Origin: Hyphomicrobiales bacterium | GTDB taxonomy: Bacteria > Pseudomonadota > Alphaproteobacteria > Rhizobiales > Ancalomicrobiaceae | Assembly: GCA_021286855.1 (NCBI GenBank) | Contig: JAJTBO010000004.1 | Coordinates: 62,001-126,000, forward strand | Direction of reading: 5' to 3' | Length of the DNA: 64,000 bases | Shown here: piece after piece, positions 36,240 to 45,903 of the stretch | Layout: the number at the start of each line of letters is the position of its first letter | How positions within the stretch are numbered: position 1 is the stretch's first letter | Program-made: the position numbers and the translations under genes | The notes under the pieces: generated by a model | The model's input: the letters and a program-made list of their open reading frames with translations, nothing else | Databases searched by the model: none | Told to the model about the DNA's origin: nothing

Positions 36240-37103
36240 TCATCCGGTGACGGAGACGTCCACGCTCATGCCGAGGACGTCGCCCGACGCTCCATGGAAG
36301 CTGCCCGCCACCGGGACGGCCTGGCGGATGTCGCGGACGACCGCGACCGGGATCAAGTCGGCGCCGCCGACGCTGCGGTTGGTCGGATCGAAGGTGATCC
36401 AACCGGCGCCGGGAACATAGACCTCGGCCCAGGCATGGGTCGAGCCGCCGCCGGCCGAGCCGATGGCCTCGTGGCTCGGATCGTGGAGATAGCCCGAGAC
36501 GATCCGTGCTCCGAAGCCGAGGGTGCGGACGGCTTCGGCGAGGAGCACCGCGAAGTCGCGGCAGGAGCCCCAGCCGCGGTCGAGCGTCTCGGTCGGCGAC
36601 TGTGTCCCCTCGTCGTCGCGCGACTGGTAGGAGATTCCGGTGGAGACGCCGGCGGCGATGTCCTTGAGCAGCGAGAGCGTGTCGGTCGACGGCCCGCGCA
36701 CGAAGGCCTGCACCCAGGCGCAGAGCCGCCCGGCCGGATCGGCGAACTGCGGGGTCGACAGAGTGCCGAGATCGGCCCATTCGCCGTCGTCATAGCGGAA
36801 GGGGAAGCGGATCGCCGAAGCTGCGATGGTGAAGACCGGCCAAGCGGCGGCGTCGAGACCGAGCCTCACGCGACTGTCGATCACCAGTGTCTCGGTCCTC
36901 GACGTGAATGTAGCGGTGGCGACGGCATTGCCGAAGACGTCGTGGGCCCAGGTCAGCGACGCCGGCGGCGTCGTCAGCAGATCCATCGAGGTCAACCGCA
37001 ACTCCCGGCTCTCGCGCGGCCGCAACAGCAGGCGATGGGGCCAGAGTTCGACCGGGCGTCGATAGCGGTAGGTGGTGACGTGGCGGATTTCGAGGTCGAT
37101 CAT
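36240..37103 (-). CDS. Transglutaminase-like cysteine protease-fold protein
   Basis: 287 residues. The N-terminal region (IRHVTTYRYRRPVELWPHRLLLRPRE) is the bacterial transglutaminase-like N domain. The catalytic core shows Cys in DRGWGSCRDFAVLLAEAVRTLG, His in GGSTHAWAEVYVPG and Asp in WITFDPTNRS, so the triad is complete. No signal peptide, so it is cytoplasmic. These proteins are thought to act as peptidases or amidases, but substrates are unknown. A reverse copy of the recurrent 13-mer lies 173 nt upstream. Confidence 0.93.
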   Translation of the reverse strand: MIDLEIRHVTTYRYRRPVELWPHRLLLRPRESRELRLTSMDLLTTPPASLTWAHDVFGNAVATATFTSRTETLVIDSRVRLGLDAAAWPVFTIAASAIRFPFRYDDGEWADLGTLSTPQFADPAGRLCAWVQAFVRGPSTDTLSLLKDIAAGVSTGISYQSRDDEGTQSPTETLDRGWGSCRDFAVLLAEAVRTLGFGARIVSGYLHDPSHEAIGSAGGGSTHAWAEVYVPGAGWITFDPTNRSVGGADLIPVAVVRDIRQAVPVAGSFHGASGDVLGMSVDVSVTG

Positions 37104-37429
37104 GGGGGACTCGCCGATGGTCCTTGTCGAGGAGGCGCGGCCGATCGGGTCGAGACGGGAGCATCCATTCCCTACGAAAGCCGCGGGATCACCATCGCCG
37201 ATGGAGCGGCCTCATCGACAGCTTCGGAAACTACTCCGCAGGCTCGGGCGGCGAGCCGAGCGGGACGAGCCGCTCGAGTAGTTTCCGAGCCTGCCGACGG
37301 TCGGCCTCGGCAGTCATGGTCGGCGAAGAGAAGTTCGATCCGCCCGCGCCGCTCCCCTACTGGACCGACGCCTCTCGAGAGGTCGCCCTCGGTGCGTTCA
37401 CGGGCAAGGGGTGGGGGAAGGTTTCGTCG
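37104..37429. other. Divergent intergenic region with inverted pair of the 13-base motif
   Basis: 326 nt without a supported gene. TCGGAAACTACTC (37224-37236, + strand) and its reverse complement (37276-37288) form an inverted pair separated by 39 nt of GC-rich sequence. Each copy reads away from its partner's gene start in the manner of divergent promoters or operators. A cruciform or RNA hairpin is also possible. Confidence 0.5.
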
Positions 37430-37576
37430 ATGACCCGTAATCTCGTCTATGTCGTCGCCGTCGTGCTCGCCGTCACTTCGACCGTCTTCGGTTATCAGCT
37501 CTGGCGCGAACGCCAGAGGAGCGAAGGCGTCGAGATCCGCGTCGACGATCACGGCATCTCCATCGAGAAGCGTTGA
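37430..37576 (+). CDS. Small membrane-anchored protein, 48 residues
   Basis: MTRNLVYVVAVVLAVTSTVF is a single N-terminal transmembrane helix, followed by GYQLWRERQRSEGVEIRVDD and HGISIEKR, a short hydrophilic tail likely folded as a beta hairpin. GGGGGAAGG lies upstream of the ATG. The helix plus GIEI-x-V-x-x-xGISIE tail recurs in hypothetical proteins of Rhizobiales. Topology N-in/C-out or the reverse cannot be settled; function unknown. Confidence 0.8.
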   Translation: MTRNLVYVVAVVLAVTSTVFGYQLWRERQRSEGVEIRVDDHGISIEKR

Positions 37577-37656
37577 GCCGCCATTGCCGACGCGATCGTC
37601 CGTCGCGCCGTTCCGCCGCCGGCGGATGACCAGGCCGAACCGAAAGCAACACCAAC

Positions 37657-37878
37657 ATGACCCACGATCTCGCCTTCACGGTCGGAGACGTCGTCTCCTG
37701 TACCGACCGCCCCGACGGTCCCTCGCATCGCTGCACGGTGATCCGGGTGATGCCGGTCGAGCACGCGATCCGCAGCTATCGAGTCCGCGACGAAGCGGAA
37801 GCCTTCGACCGCGCCGTCGAGGAATCGGCGCTCACCCTGCTGCCGCGGTCGGCCGTCGAAGGCGTTTTCGACCTCTGA
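37657..37878 (+). CDS. 73-residue protein, paralogue of 15497-15718
   Basis: Shares the RCTVIRVMPVE core and the following RSYRVRDEAEAFDRAVEES helix with the protein at 15497-15718. The lengths are identical and both genes sit next to small single-helix membrane-protein genes. The N-terminus differs (FTVGDVVSCTDRPDGPSH). Soluble and without known motifs. It follows the 48-codon membrane gene by 80 nt on the same strand and may be co-transcribed. Confidence 0.8.
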   Translation: MTHDLAFTVGDVVSCTDRPDGPSHRCTVIRVMPVEHAIRSYRVRDEAEAFDRAVEESALTLLPRSAVEGVFDL

Positions 37879-37947
37879 CGGTCGCTTGCGACTTCGCCGA
37901 GCGATGCCTCGGTTCGCCCTGCGCGCCCCGGCGCCCGCGGATGCACC

Positions 37948-39347
37948 TCACACCATGTCCTCGGGTCTGACCCAGGCGTCGAACTCCTCCGGCCCGACGT
38001 GACCGGAGGCGATCGCCGCCTCGCGCAGGGTGAGCCCCTCGCGGTGCGCCGTCTTGGCGATCTCGGCGGCGCGGTCGTAGCCGATGTGGGGGGCGAGCGC
38101 CGTCACCAGCATCAAGGAGCGCGCGACCAATTCGGCGATGCGGGCGCGGCTCGGCTCGATCCCCCGCACGCAATGGCGCTCGAAACTCCGCAGGCCGTCG
38201 CTCATCAGGCGTAGGCTCTGCATCACCGCGTCGATGATCACCGGCTTGTAGACGTTGAGCTCGAAATTGCCCGAGGCGCCGGCCATCGTGACGGTGACGT
38301 CGTTGCCGAAGATCCGGACACAGGCCTGGATCAGCGCCTCGCACTGGGTCGGATTGACCTTGCCCGGCATGATCGAGCTGCCCGGCTCGTTCTCGGGGAT
38401 GGTGATCTCGCCGAGCCCACTGCGTGGCCCCGAGGCGAGCCAACGCACGTCGTTGGCGATCTTCATCGCCGCCGCCGCCAACCCTTTCAGCGCGCCGTGG
38501 GCGTGGACGATGGCGTCGTGGGCGGCGAGCGCTTCGAACTTGTTGGGGGCCGAGACGAAGCCGAGCCCGGTCGACCGGTCGAGTTCGGCGGCGACGCGGG
38601 CGCCGAAGTCGGGCGGGGTGTTGAGGCCGGTGCCGACCGCGGTGCCACCGATCGCCAGTTCGCGCAGATGTGGCAGCGTGTCGACGAGATGGGCCTCGGC
38701 GTGATCGAGCTGGGCGACCCAGCCGGAGATCTCCTGGCCGAGGGTCAGGGGGGTGGCATCCTGGAGATGGGTACGGCCGATCTTGACGACGTCGGCGAAT
38801 GCGCGCGCCTTGTCGGCGAGGGTGGCGCGCAGCGTGCGCAGCGCCGGCAGTAGATCCTCTGTCAGCGCTCGCGTCGCGGCGACGTTCATGGCGGTGGGGA
38901 AGACGTCGTTGGAGGACTGACCGCGATTGACGTCGTCGTTGGGGTGGACCAGCCGCGCGACGCCGATCTCGCCGCCCATCAGCTGCGAGGCGCGGTTGGC
39001 CAGCACCTCGTTCATGTTCATGTTGGTCTGGGTGCCCGAGCCGGTCTGCCACACCACCAGCGGGAACTCGTCGTCGTGGCGCCCCGCCAGCACCTCGTCG
39101 GCGGCCGCGACGATCGCCGCCGCCTTGCCGGCGTCGAGGAGGCCGAGAGCGCCGTTGACGGTCGCCGCGGCACGCTTGACCAGAGCGAGGGCCCGGATCA
39201 ATTCCCGCGGCATGCGCTCGTCGGAGATGGCGAAATGCTTCAGCGAGCGCTGGGTCTGCGCTCCCCACAGGCGGTCGGCGGTACGGCGATGTCGCCGAAG
39301 CCGTCGCGTTCGATCCGGGTGGGTCGGGTCGGCGTCGGGTCGGTCAT
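37948..39347 (-). CDS. fumC: Class II fumarate hydratase with an apparent 1-nt frameshift near the N-terminus
   Basis: Hydrates fumarate to malate in the TCA cycle; a cytoplasmic, iron-independent homotetramer in the family. The main frame shows [19 protein letters not shown], the [10 protein letters not shown] box and the signature [16 protein letters not shown] with the catalytic Ser loop. The natural start appears to be the ATG at 39345-39347 ([23 protein letters not shown]). That frame then runs into a stop, while the expected continuation ([23 protein letters not shown]) is in the next frame. The sequence CCGCCGACCGC at about 39274-39284 is one G short of what joins the two. As given, the intact open frame starts only at the ATG at 39213 (421 residues), lacking roughly 43 residues with the [12 protein letters not shown] segment. 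Either a true mutation or a sequencing error. Confidence 0.85.
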
Positions 39348-39418
39348 CTGATCCTCACGGGGCGCGAATGGGGCTCCGACGGGTCGCATCGCCGGACTCC
39401 GGGGCGCGCGGCGCTCCC

Positions 39419-42136
39419 TCAACCGGCGGCGAGGGTGCGCAACACGAAGGGAAGAATACCGCCGTTCTCGAAATAGGTGACCTCGTCGAGCGTATCGATG
39501 CGGACGAGTACCTCGACCGAGCGGCGGAAGCCGTCGGGCCGGGTGATCTCCAGCGTCAGGGTCTGGCGCGGGCGAAGCCCCGCCGCGAGGCCGCCGATCG
39601 ACACCGTCTCCGCCCCGGTCAGCCCCAGCGACTGCCAGCTGTCGCCCTCCAGGAATTGCAAGGGCAGCACGCCCATGCCGACCAGATTGGAGCGGTGGAT
39701 GCGCTCGTAGGAGCGGGCGACGACGGCGCGCACCCCGAGGAGCCGCGTCCCCTTGGCCGCCCAGTCGCGCGACGAGCCGTTGCCGTATTCGCTCCCCGCG
39801 AAGACCACCAGCGGTACCTTCTCCGCCGAATATCGCATCGCCGCGTCGTAGATCGAGGCGCGCTCGCCGGAGGGGTGAATGACCGTCCAGCCGCCTTCGA
39901 CCACCTCGCCCGCCTCGTCGCGCACCATGAAGTTCTTGATGCGGATGTTGGCGAAGGTGCCGCGCACCATCACCTCGTGATTGCCGCGCCTCGTGCCGTA
40001 CTGGTTGAAGTCCTTCACCGCGACGCCGTGTTCCGAGAGATAGCGACCGGCCGGCGAGGCCGGCTTGATCGAGCCGGCGGGTGAGATGTGATCGGTGGTG
40101 ATCTTGTCGCCGAAGAGGGCGAGGATGCGGGCCCCGACGACGTCGACGACCGGCGTCGGCGTCGCCGTCATCCCCTCGAAATAGGGCGGGTTGCGCACAT
40201 AGGTCGAGGCGTCGTCCCAGGCATAGGTCTCGCCGCCTTCGCTCGCCACCGCCTCCCAGCGCGCGTCGCCGGCGAAGACCTGGGCGTATTTCTCCTCGAA
40301 CAGCGCCGCGGTGACATGGGCGTCGGTGATCGCCTTGATCTCGGCCGCCGACGGCCAGATGTCGGCGAGGAACACCGGCCGCTCGTCGGCGCCGTGGCCG
40401 AGCGGTTCGCGGGTCATGTCGATGCGGGTGGTGCCGGCCAGCGCATGGGCGACCACCAGCGGCGGCGAGGCCAGCCAGTTGGCCTGGACGTCGGGCGAGA
40501 TCCGGCCCTCGAAGTTGCGGTTGCCGGAGAGCACCGCCGCCGCGACGATGCCGTGTTCGGCGATGGTCTTGGAGATCTCCGGCGCCAGCGGCCCGGAATT
40601 GCCGATGCAGGTGGTGCAGCCGAAGCCGACGAGATCGAAGCCGAGCGCGTCGAGATCGGCCTGGAGCCCGGAGGCGGCGAGATAGGCGGCGACCACCTGG
40701 CTGCCCGGCGCCAGCGAGGTCTTCACCCACGGCTTCGGCCGGAGCCCCAGGGCGCGCGCCTTGCGGGCCAGCAGCCCGGCGGCGATCAAGACCGAGGGGT
40801 TGGAGGTGTTGGTGCAGGAGGTGATGGCGGCGATCACCACGTCGCCGTGGCCGAGATCGAAGTCGCGACCTGGAACCGGCCAGCGCTCACCGGCCGCGTC
40901 CGGCACCTTGTAGTCGGCGGCGAGGGCGGCGGCGAACACCGATCCGACGTCGCCGAGCGCCACCCGCTGCTCCGGCCGCTTCGGCCCGGCGAGCGAGGGG
41001 ACGACCGAGCCGAGATCGAGCTCGAGTGTCTCGGTGAAGACCGGATCGGGGGTCGAGGCGTCACGGAAGAGGCCCTGAGCCTTGGTGTAGGCCTCGACCA
41101 GGGCGACCCGCTCGGGCGATCGGCCCGACAGCCGCAGGTAGGAGAGGGTTTCGGCGTCGACGGGAAAGAAGCCGCAGGTGGCGCCGTATTCCGGCGCCAT
41201 GTTGGCGATGGTGGCGCGATCGGCGAGCGTCAGCGCGTCGAGGCCGGTGCCGAAGAACTCGACGAATTTGCCGACGACGCCATGGCGGCGCAGCATCTGG
41301 GTGACGGTCAGCACCAGATCGGTGGCGGTGACGCCTTCGGTGAGCCGGCCGGTCAGTCGGAACCCGACCACCTGGGGGATCAGCATCGACAGCGGCTGGC
41401 CGAGCATCGCCGCTTCCGCCTCGATGCCGCCGACGCCCCAGCCGAGAACGCCGAGCGCGTTCACCATGGTGGTGTGGCTGTCGGTGCCGACGCAGGTGTC
41501 GGGATAGGCGAGCGTGGTGCCGTCCGCGAGCGCGCGCGTCCAAACCGTCTGGGCGAGGTATTCGAGATTGACCTGATGGCAGATGCCGGTGCCGGGCGGC
41601 ACGACGCGGAAGCCGGAGAGCGCGCCGCGGCCCCATTTGAGGAAGGTGTAGCGCTCGCGATTCTGCTCGTATTCGCGCGCCACGTTGAGCGCCAGGGCGG
41701 CGGGGGAGCCGAAGTGATCGACCACCACAGAGTGGTCGATGACGAGGTCGACCGGCACCAGCGGATTGATCTGCGACGCCCGCCCACCGAGCGCCACCAT
41801 GGCGTCGCGCATCGCCGCGAGGTCGACGACGGCGGGCACGCCGGTGAAGTCCTGCATCAGCACGCGGGCCGGGCGGAAGGCGATCTCGCGTTCGTCGCGG
41901 CCCAGCGTCGTCGGCCAGGCGGCGAGCGCTCGGATGTCGTCGGCCGTGACGGAGCGGCCGTCTTCGTGGCGCAACAGGTTCTCGAGCAGCACCCTGAGCG
42001 AGAACGGCAAGCGCGCGATGCCGACGAGCCCGTGGCGCGCCGCGGTGGCGAGGCAGAAGATCGAATGGGAAGTCTCACCGGTTGTGAGGGTGTCTCGGCC
42101 ACCGAAGCTCCGATGGGGGGTGGGTGTCGGGTCCAT
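39419..42136 (-). CDS. acnA: Aconitate hydratase A
   Basis: 905 residues, the AcnA/IRP1-like length; isomerises citrate to isocitrate with a 4Fe-4S cluster. Cluster cysteines are in [10 protein letters not shown] and [12 protein letters not shown], and a conserved substrate-binding segment reads [18 protein letters not shown]. The N-terminus follows the family ([10 protein letters not shown], then the [18 protein letters not shown] segment). GAGAGGAC precedes the ATG at 42134-42136. It sits upstream of fumC on the same strand with a 71-nt gap, so the two TCA genes may share a transcript. Confidence 0.96.
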   Translation of the reverse strand: MDPTPTPHRSFGGRDTLTTGETSHSIFCLATAARHGLVGIARLPFSLRVLLENLLRHEDGRSVTADDIRALAAWPTTLGRDEREIAFRPARVLMQDFTGVPAVVDLAAMRDAMVALGGRASQINPLVPVDLVIDHSVVVDHFGSPAALALNVAREYEQNRERYTFLKWGRGALSGFRVVPPGTGICHQVNLEYLAQTVWTRALADGTTLAYPDTCVGTDSHTTMVNALGVLGWGVGGIEAEAAMLGQPLSMLIPQVVGFRLTGRLTEGVTATDLVLTVTQMLRRHGVVGKFVEFFGTGLDALTLADRATIANMAPEYGATCGFFPVDAETLSYLRLSGRSPERVALVEAYTKAQGLFRDASTPDPVFTETLELDLGSVVPSLAGPKRPEQRVALGDVGSVFAAALAADYKVPDAAGERWPVPGRDFDLGHGDVVIAAITSCTNTSNPSVLIAAGLLARKARALGLRPKPWVKTSLAPGSQVVAAYLAASGLQADLDALGFDLVGFGCTTCIGNSGPLAPEISKTIAEHGIVAAAVLSGNRNFEGRISPDVQANWLASPPLVVAHALAGTTRIDMTREPLGHGADERPVFLADIWPSAAEIKAITDAHVTAALFEEKYAQVFAGDARWEAVASEGGETYAWDDASTYVRNPPYFEGMTATPTPVVDVVGARILALFGDKITTDHISPAGSIKPASPAGRYLSEHGVAVKDFNQYGTRRGNHEVMVRGTFANIRIKNFMVRDEAGEVVEGGWTVIHPSGERASIYDAAMRYSAEKVPLVVFAGSEYGNGSSRDWAAKGTRLLGVRAVVARSYERIHRSNLVGMGVLPLQFLEGDSWQSLGLTGAETVSIGGLAAGLRPRQTLTLEITRPDGFRRSVEVLVRIDTLDEVTYFENGGILPFVLRTLAAG

Positions 42137-42590
42137 GGCGTCCTCTCGAGCGAAGGGCTGAGCGCCCGGTCGGGTGGGTCGCGATCCCTCGGGCGTCGTC
42201 TACCGGCATTCGCGATCCCGAAACGTCGAGGTGATCTGATCCTCATCTAGGTCAGAACCGGCCTTCGACCACCCGGAGTTCGCGATCGCGTCCCGTCGCG
42301 CCGACGCGTTTCGTCGGTGCCTTCGTGCAGATCGGAGGGTTCCGGCGTTCCGTGGAGAGGATAGACGCGCTCGGGGTCTTGCGAAGATTCGGAAACTACC
42401 CACCTCCGCGGGTCGTGCGGGAGAACCGAGAGCGGGCGTTCGCCGCCCGCTCCACCGTGAGTCGTCCCGAGCCGGTTTGTCCGAGGCATGGCCTGCTGCA
42501 GGTTCCGCGGACACCGCCTTAGGCGAATTCGGCCATCCGTTCGAACTCTGCCGGGCCGACGTAGTCGACTGGAGAATACATAATTCCCAG
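42137..42590. other. Intergenic region, left edge of the accessory island
   Basis: 454 nt with no supported gene. It carries the acnA promoter and one copy of the recurrent motif (TCGGAAACTACCC, 42389-42401, + strand), which here does not face a nearby gene. The last 60 bases before the recombinase stop are A+T-richer (GAATACATAATTCCCAGTTA). No repeat of the tRNA-Ser 3' end was found by eye. Confidence 0.4.
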
Positions 42591-43484
42591 TTATCCGAGC
42601 TTCAACCTCGCGAGGGTGTTGGCCTTGGAGACGGCCTGTTTCAGGCGTTCGTCGCTGACGTGGGTGTAGATTTCCGTGGTCGAGATCGATCGGTGGCCGA
42701 GCAGACGCTGGACGAAGCGGATGTCGATGCCGGCTTCGAGGAGGCTCGTCGCAGCTGAGTGGCGCAGCATGTGCGGTGTGATCCGCCGCGAGAGGCCAGC
42801 CGCTTCCGCCACGCGCCGAAGACCCCGTCGGATCCTGTCGGTCGCCGCCGTTCCGCCTGCGGAGCCGAACAGTCGCGTCGTCGCGGGCGCACGCTGGAGG
42901 CCGCGGTCGCGTATATGGGCGCGCAACTCGGAGACCACCTCGGTCGAGATTAGGTAGACCTGCCGCTCCCGATCCCCCTTGCCACGGATGCGCAGCGTCC
43001 GGCGATCGAGGTCGATGTCACCGAGGCGCAGCGCGCAGAGCTCGGCGACCCGCATGCCGGTGGTGAAGAGGAGCAGGATCGCCAGCGCGATCTTCGGCGG
43101 GGCCTCGCGGCGGGTACGGAACAACGCCCGGAGCTCGGCCGCCGTCAGGCAACGTGGTAGCCGTTTCGGCAGGCGGACGCGGACCTCGGCGGTTCGGAAC
43201 GGCGACGCCTCGATCAACCCCTGCCGTTCGGCCCATCCGAAGAGAGCCCTGAGACAGGCGAGCCGACGTTTGACGGTGGCGGGCGCGAGATCGCGCGGAC
43301 CGGCGAGCCACTCGGCGTAGGCCGTGAGGCCGGACGGGGTCGCCGGCGTCTCGCGGGCCGGCTCGGCGAGATAACGCCTCAACTCGCCGAGATCCTGGGC
43401 ATAGGCCTTCAGCGTGTTGTCGGAGAGATCGCGGCCGGTACGGCAGTGACGGAGGAAGGCGGAAGAGGCGGCGACGAGATCCAT
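42591..43484 (-). CDS. XerC/XerD-like tyrosine recombinase
   Basis: 297 residues, the standard XerC/D length. The N-terminal core-binding domain (FLRHCRTGRDLSDNTLKAYAQDL) is followed by the catalytic domain: Arg in TTGMRVAELCALRLGDID, Lys in IRGKGDRERQV, HMLRHSAATSLLEAG, HRSISTTEIYTHV with the nucleophile Tyr. All active residues are present. I start at the ATG at 43482-43484 because AGGAG lies upstream; the longer frame is not conserved-looking. As the outermost gene of the 42.6-63.7 kb island it is a plausible integrase, although chromosomal XerC/D cannot be excluded from sequence alone. Confidence 0.92.
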   Translation of the reverse strand: MDLVAASSAFLRHCRTGRDLSDNTLKAYAQDLGELRRYLAEPARETPATPSGLTAYAEWLAGPRDLAPATVKRRLACLRALFGWAERQGLIEASPFRTAEVRVRLPKRLPRCLTAAELRALFRTRREAPPKIALAILLLFTTGMRVAELCALRLGDIDLDRRTLRIRGKGDRERQVYLISTEVVSELRAHIRDRGLQRAPATTRLFGSAGGTAATDRIRRGLRRVAEAAGLSRRITPHMLRHSAATSLLEAGIDIRFVQRLLGHRSISTTEIYTHVSDERLKQAVSKANTLARLKLG

Positions 43485-43997
43485 GGGGGCTCCTGTGACG
43501 TCGGTTCGTGGCGGCGAGCGCGGCCTGTCGGGCCGTCGGACGCCGAGTATCACGAGCGTGCTTCGTCCGTCGCCGAGGCATGCAGAAATGCATGCCTGTT
43601 GAGCAGGATCGCCGTTCGAGGTCTCTAAACTCGAATATTGCAACCGGGTTCACCGAGCTGGATTGAGAATAGATTCTCTCTCCGTCAACGAAATTGCCGA
43701 AGTCACGGATTTCCGTGCTTTTCAAAAGTCAATAGAAGTACGGTTCCGCGGGTTCTGTTGTGCGGGTCGTTCCGTCTGACAATTGTCGATGTATTGCTTT
43801 AATGACATTCGAGTGCTTATCCATGTTGCACGGCGATGGCCACATCGTGTGGCGACATCACCCGTGAGCCTCCATTCGGAGCGTCCTTCTCGACCGAACG
43901 ACGCCGAGACGATCTGCAGCTTCCGACGACGTTCTCTGCGAGGGCGTTTTCGGGGACGGCATCGGTTTGCCCGGAGGCCGGCAAAAGGAGAAAGCGC
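43485..43997. other. Intergenic region with hairpins between recombinase and methyltransferase
   Basis: 513 nt, locally A+T-rich (43620-43830), with no supported gene. Palindromes: AGGCATGCA-GAAA-TGCATGCCT (43576-43597, perfect 9-bp stem with a GAAA loop, 92 nt before the recombinase start), CACGGATTTCCGTG (43705-43718) and GACAATTGTC (43778-43787). The first is the best operator candidate for the recombinase. Confidence 0.5.
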
Positions 43998-45449
43998 ATG
44001 ACCATACCAGTCCGCCGCCGGCAGAGGCCGGTGCCGCCACCCGCACCCACCGAGGCGCCGACGCCGTCGGAGGCAGATCTCTTCGCGTCGCTCGATCTCA
44101 GCATCACCCGGCGGGTGGTCGCACATCTGAAGCCTTCGCCACGCAACGCTCGGATCCACAGCGAGGCGCAGATCCACAAGCTGATGAGGAGCTTCGGTCG
44201 CTTCGGCTTCGTCAACCCGCTCCTGATCGATGAGAACGGCGAGGTGATCGTCGGTCACGGACGGCTCGAAGCGGCGAAACGGTTGGGCATGAAGCATGTC
44301 CCGACCATCGTGCTCTCCCACATGAGCGAGGCGGAAAAGCGCGCCTATCGGATCGCCGACAACTATCTCGCAGAGCAGGCCGGCTGGGACGAGGAGCTCA
44401 GGCAGATCGAAACTGCCGAACTCGTCGTCCTCGACTACGGACTGGTCGAGGACATCGGCTTCGAGACTGCCGAGATCGAGATCATCCTGGACGGGCCGCC
44501 GGAAAAGAAGCCGAAGGCCGATCCGGCGGACACGTTGCCGGACGCGGCAGCCGGGCCGGCCGTGACCCGGCCCGGCGACCTCTGGACCCTCGGCAACCAT
44601 CGCATCGTCTGTGGCAATGCGCTCGAACGCGCTGTCCATGTTCGGCTCGTCGGTTGCAACCGGGTGCACATCGTCTTCACCGACCCGCCGTTCAACGTGA
44701 AGGTCGACGGTCACGTCGGTGGGCTCGGGCGGGTCAAGCATCGCGAGTTCGCGATGGCGTCGGGTGAGATGAGCCGGGCCGAGTTCGTCGCCTTCCTGAG
44801 CACGGTGTTCGAGCGGATGGCCGAGGTCGTCGTCGACGGAGCCATCCTCTTCACCTGCATCGACTGGGCTCACCTCGGCGAAATGCTCGAGGCCGGGTAC
44901 TCCGTCTTCGACGAGCTGAAGAACATCGTCGTCTGGGCGAAGACCAACGGCGGCATGGGTTCTCTCTACCGGTCGCAGCACGAGTTGATCCCGGTCTGGA
45001 AGAAGGGCAAGGCCCCGCACGTCAACAACATCGAGCTCGGCGCCCACGGGCGCTACCGGACCAACGTCTGGACCTACGCGGGGGCGAACGCCTTCCGTCG
45101 CGGTCGGATGGAGGACCTTGCGTCACATCCGACGGTGAAGCCCTGCGCCCTGGTGATGGACGCGCTCAAGGACTGCTCGAAGCCCGGCAATCTCGTCCTC
45201 GATCCGTTCGGCGGCAGCGGCACCACGCTGATCGCCGCCGAGAAGACCCGCCGCCACGCCCGCCTGATCGAGCTCGACCCGGCTTACGTCGACCTGACGA
45301 TCCGCCGTTGGGAGAAGCTCACCGGGCGTGCCGCCGTCCATGCCGAGACCGGCCTGACCTTCGCCGAGACCGCCGCCGAGCGCGCGACCTCGGCGTCCCC
45401 TTCCATCGACACCACCACCGAGACCAGGGAGGCCTCCCATGGCGAATGA
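43998..45449 (+). CDS. ParB-domain DNA methyltransferase (N6-adenine/N4-cytosine type)
   Basis: 483 residues. Residues about 35-150 are a ParB/Srx-like domain (LKPSPRNARIHSEAQIHKL, NPLLIDENGEVIVGHGRLEAAK). The rest is a beta-class amino-methyltransferase with motif IV DPPF near residue 230 and motif I DPFGGSGTT near 400, in that order. The ParB-methylase fusion is typical of prophage and gene-transfer-like modules, where it modifies element or host DNA. There is no partner restriction enzyme nearby. AAGGAG precedes the ATG at 43998. Its end overlaps the DUF5681 gene by 11 nt, indicating an operon with the terminase. Confidence 0.94.
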   Translation: MTIPVRRRQRPVPPPAPTEAPTPSEADLFASLDLSITRRVVAHLKPSPRNARIHSEAQIHKLMRSFGRFGFVNPLLIDENGEVIVGHGRLEAAKRLGMKHVPTIVLSHMSEAEKRAYRIADNYLAEQAGWDEELRQIETAELVVLDYGLVEDIGFETAEIEIILDGPPEKKPKADPADTLPDAAAGPAVTRPGDLWTLGNHRIVCGNALERAVHVRLVGCNRVHIVFTDPPFNVKVDGHVGGLGRVKHREFAMASGEMSRAEFVAFLSTVFERMAEVVVDGAILFTCIDWAHLGEMLEAGYSVFDELKNIVVWAKTNGGMGSLYRSQHELIPVWKKGKAPHVNNIELGAHGRYRTNVWTYAGANAFRRGRMEDLASHPTVKPCALVMDALKDCSKPGNLVLDPFGGSGTTLIAAEKTRRHARLIELDPAYVDLTIRRWEKLTGRAAVHAETGLTFAETAAERATSASPSIDTTTETREASHGE

Positions 45450-45903
45450 CGACCGCGACGACGACGACGACTACGAAGTCGGTTACCGCAAACCACCCGA
45501 GCACACCCGCTTCAAGCCCGGCCGGTCCGGCAATCCGAAGGGGCGGCCGAAGAAGCCGCCCCGGTCCGCAGAGACCTTCGAGGAGACGTTCGCGCGCGTC
45601 TCGCAGCGAACGGTGAGCGTCATGAAGGGTGACCGCCGGATCGAGATCCCCAAGATCGAGGCGATCATCGAGCAGATGTGTGCCGCCGCAGCGCGCGGGA
45701 ACGTCGGGGCGCAGAAGGAAGTGGTGCGGCTCGCGATGCAGTGCGCCGCCGCCATCGCCGCGAGCCGTCGGGAGACCCGATCCGACGACCAGACCGAAAC
45801 CGACCACGCGATCATCGAACGTCACTTCCGGCGGCGCTCGGGCGTGCCCCATGACAGTGAAGATGACGACGACGGCAATGGTGGTGGCGGGGAGGACGCA
45901 TGA
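45439..45903 (+). CDS. DUF5681 protein, terminase companion
   Basis: 154 residues. The diagnostic DUF5681 motif RFKPGRSGNPKGRPKKPP lies near residue 25, after an acidic start (MANDDRDDDDDYEVG). Helices follow (IEAIIEQMCAAAARGNVGAQ) and the tail is very acidic. DUF5681 proteins nearly always precede a large terminase and may serve as a small-subunit-like DNA-recognition factor, which is inference. It is coupled to both neighbours by overlapping start and stop codons. Confidence 0.9.
   Translation: MANDDRDDDDDYEVGYRKPPEHTRFKPGRSGNPKGRPKKPPRSAETFEETFARVSQRTVSVMKGDRRIEIPKIEAIIEQMCAAAARGNVGAQKEVVRLAMQCAAAIAASRRETRSDDQTETDHAIIERHFRRRSGVPHDSEDDDDGNGGGGEDA

Noticed and set aside
42137-42590. Duplicate of the tRNA-Ser 3' end as attachment site at the left edge of the island
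   Set aside because: I compared the last 40 bases of the tRNA (63723-63762) with this region by eye and found no matching stretch.
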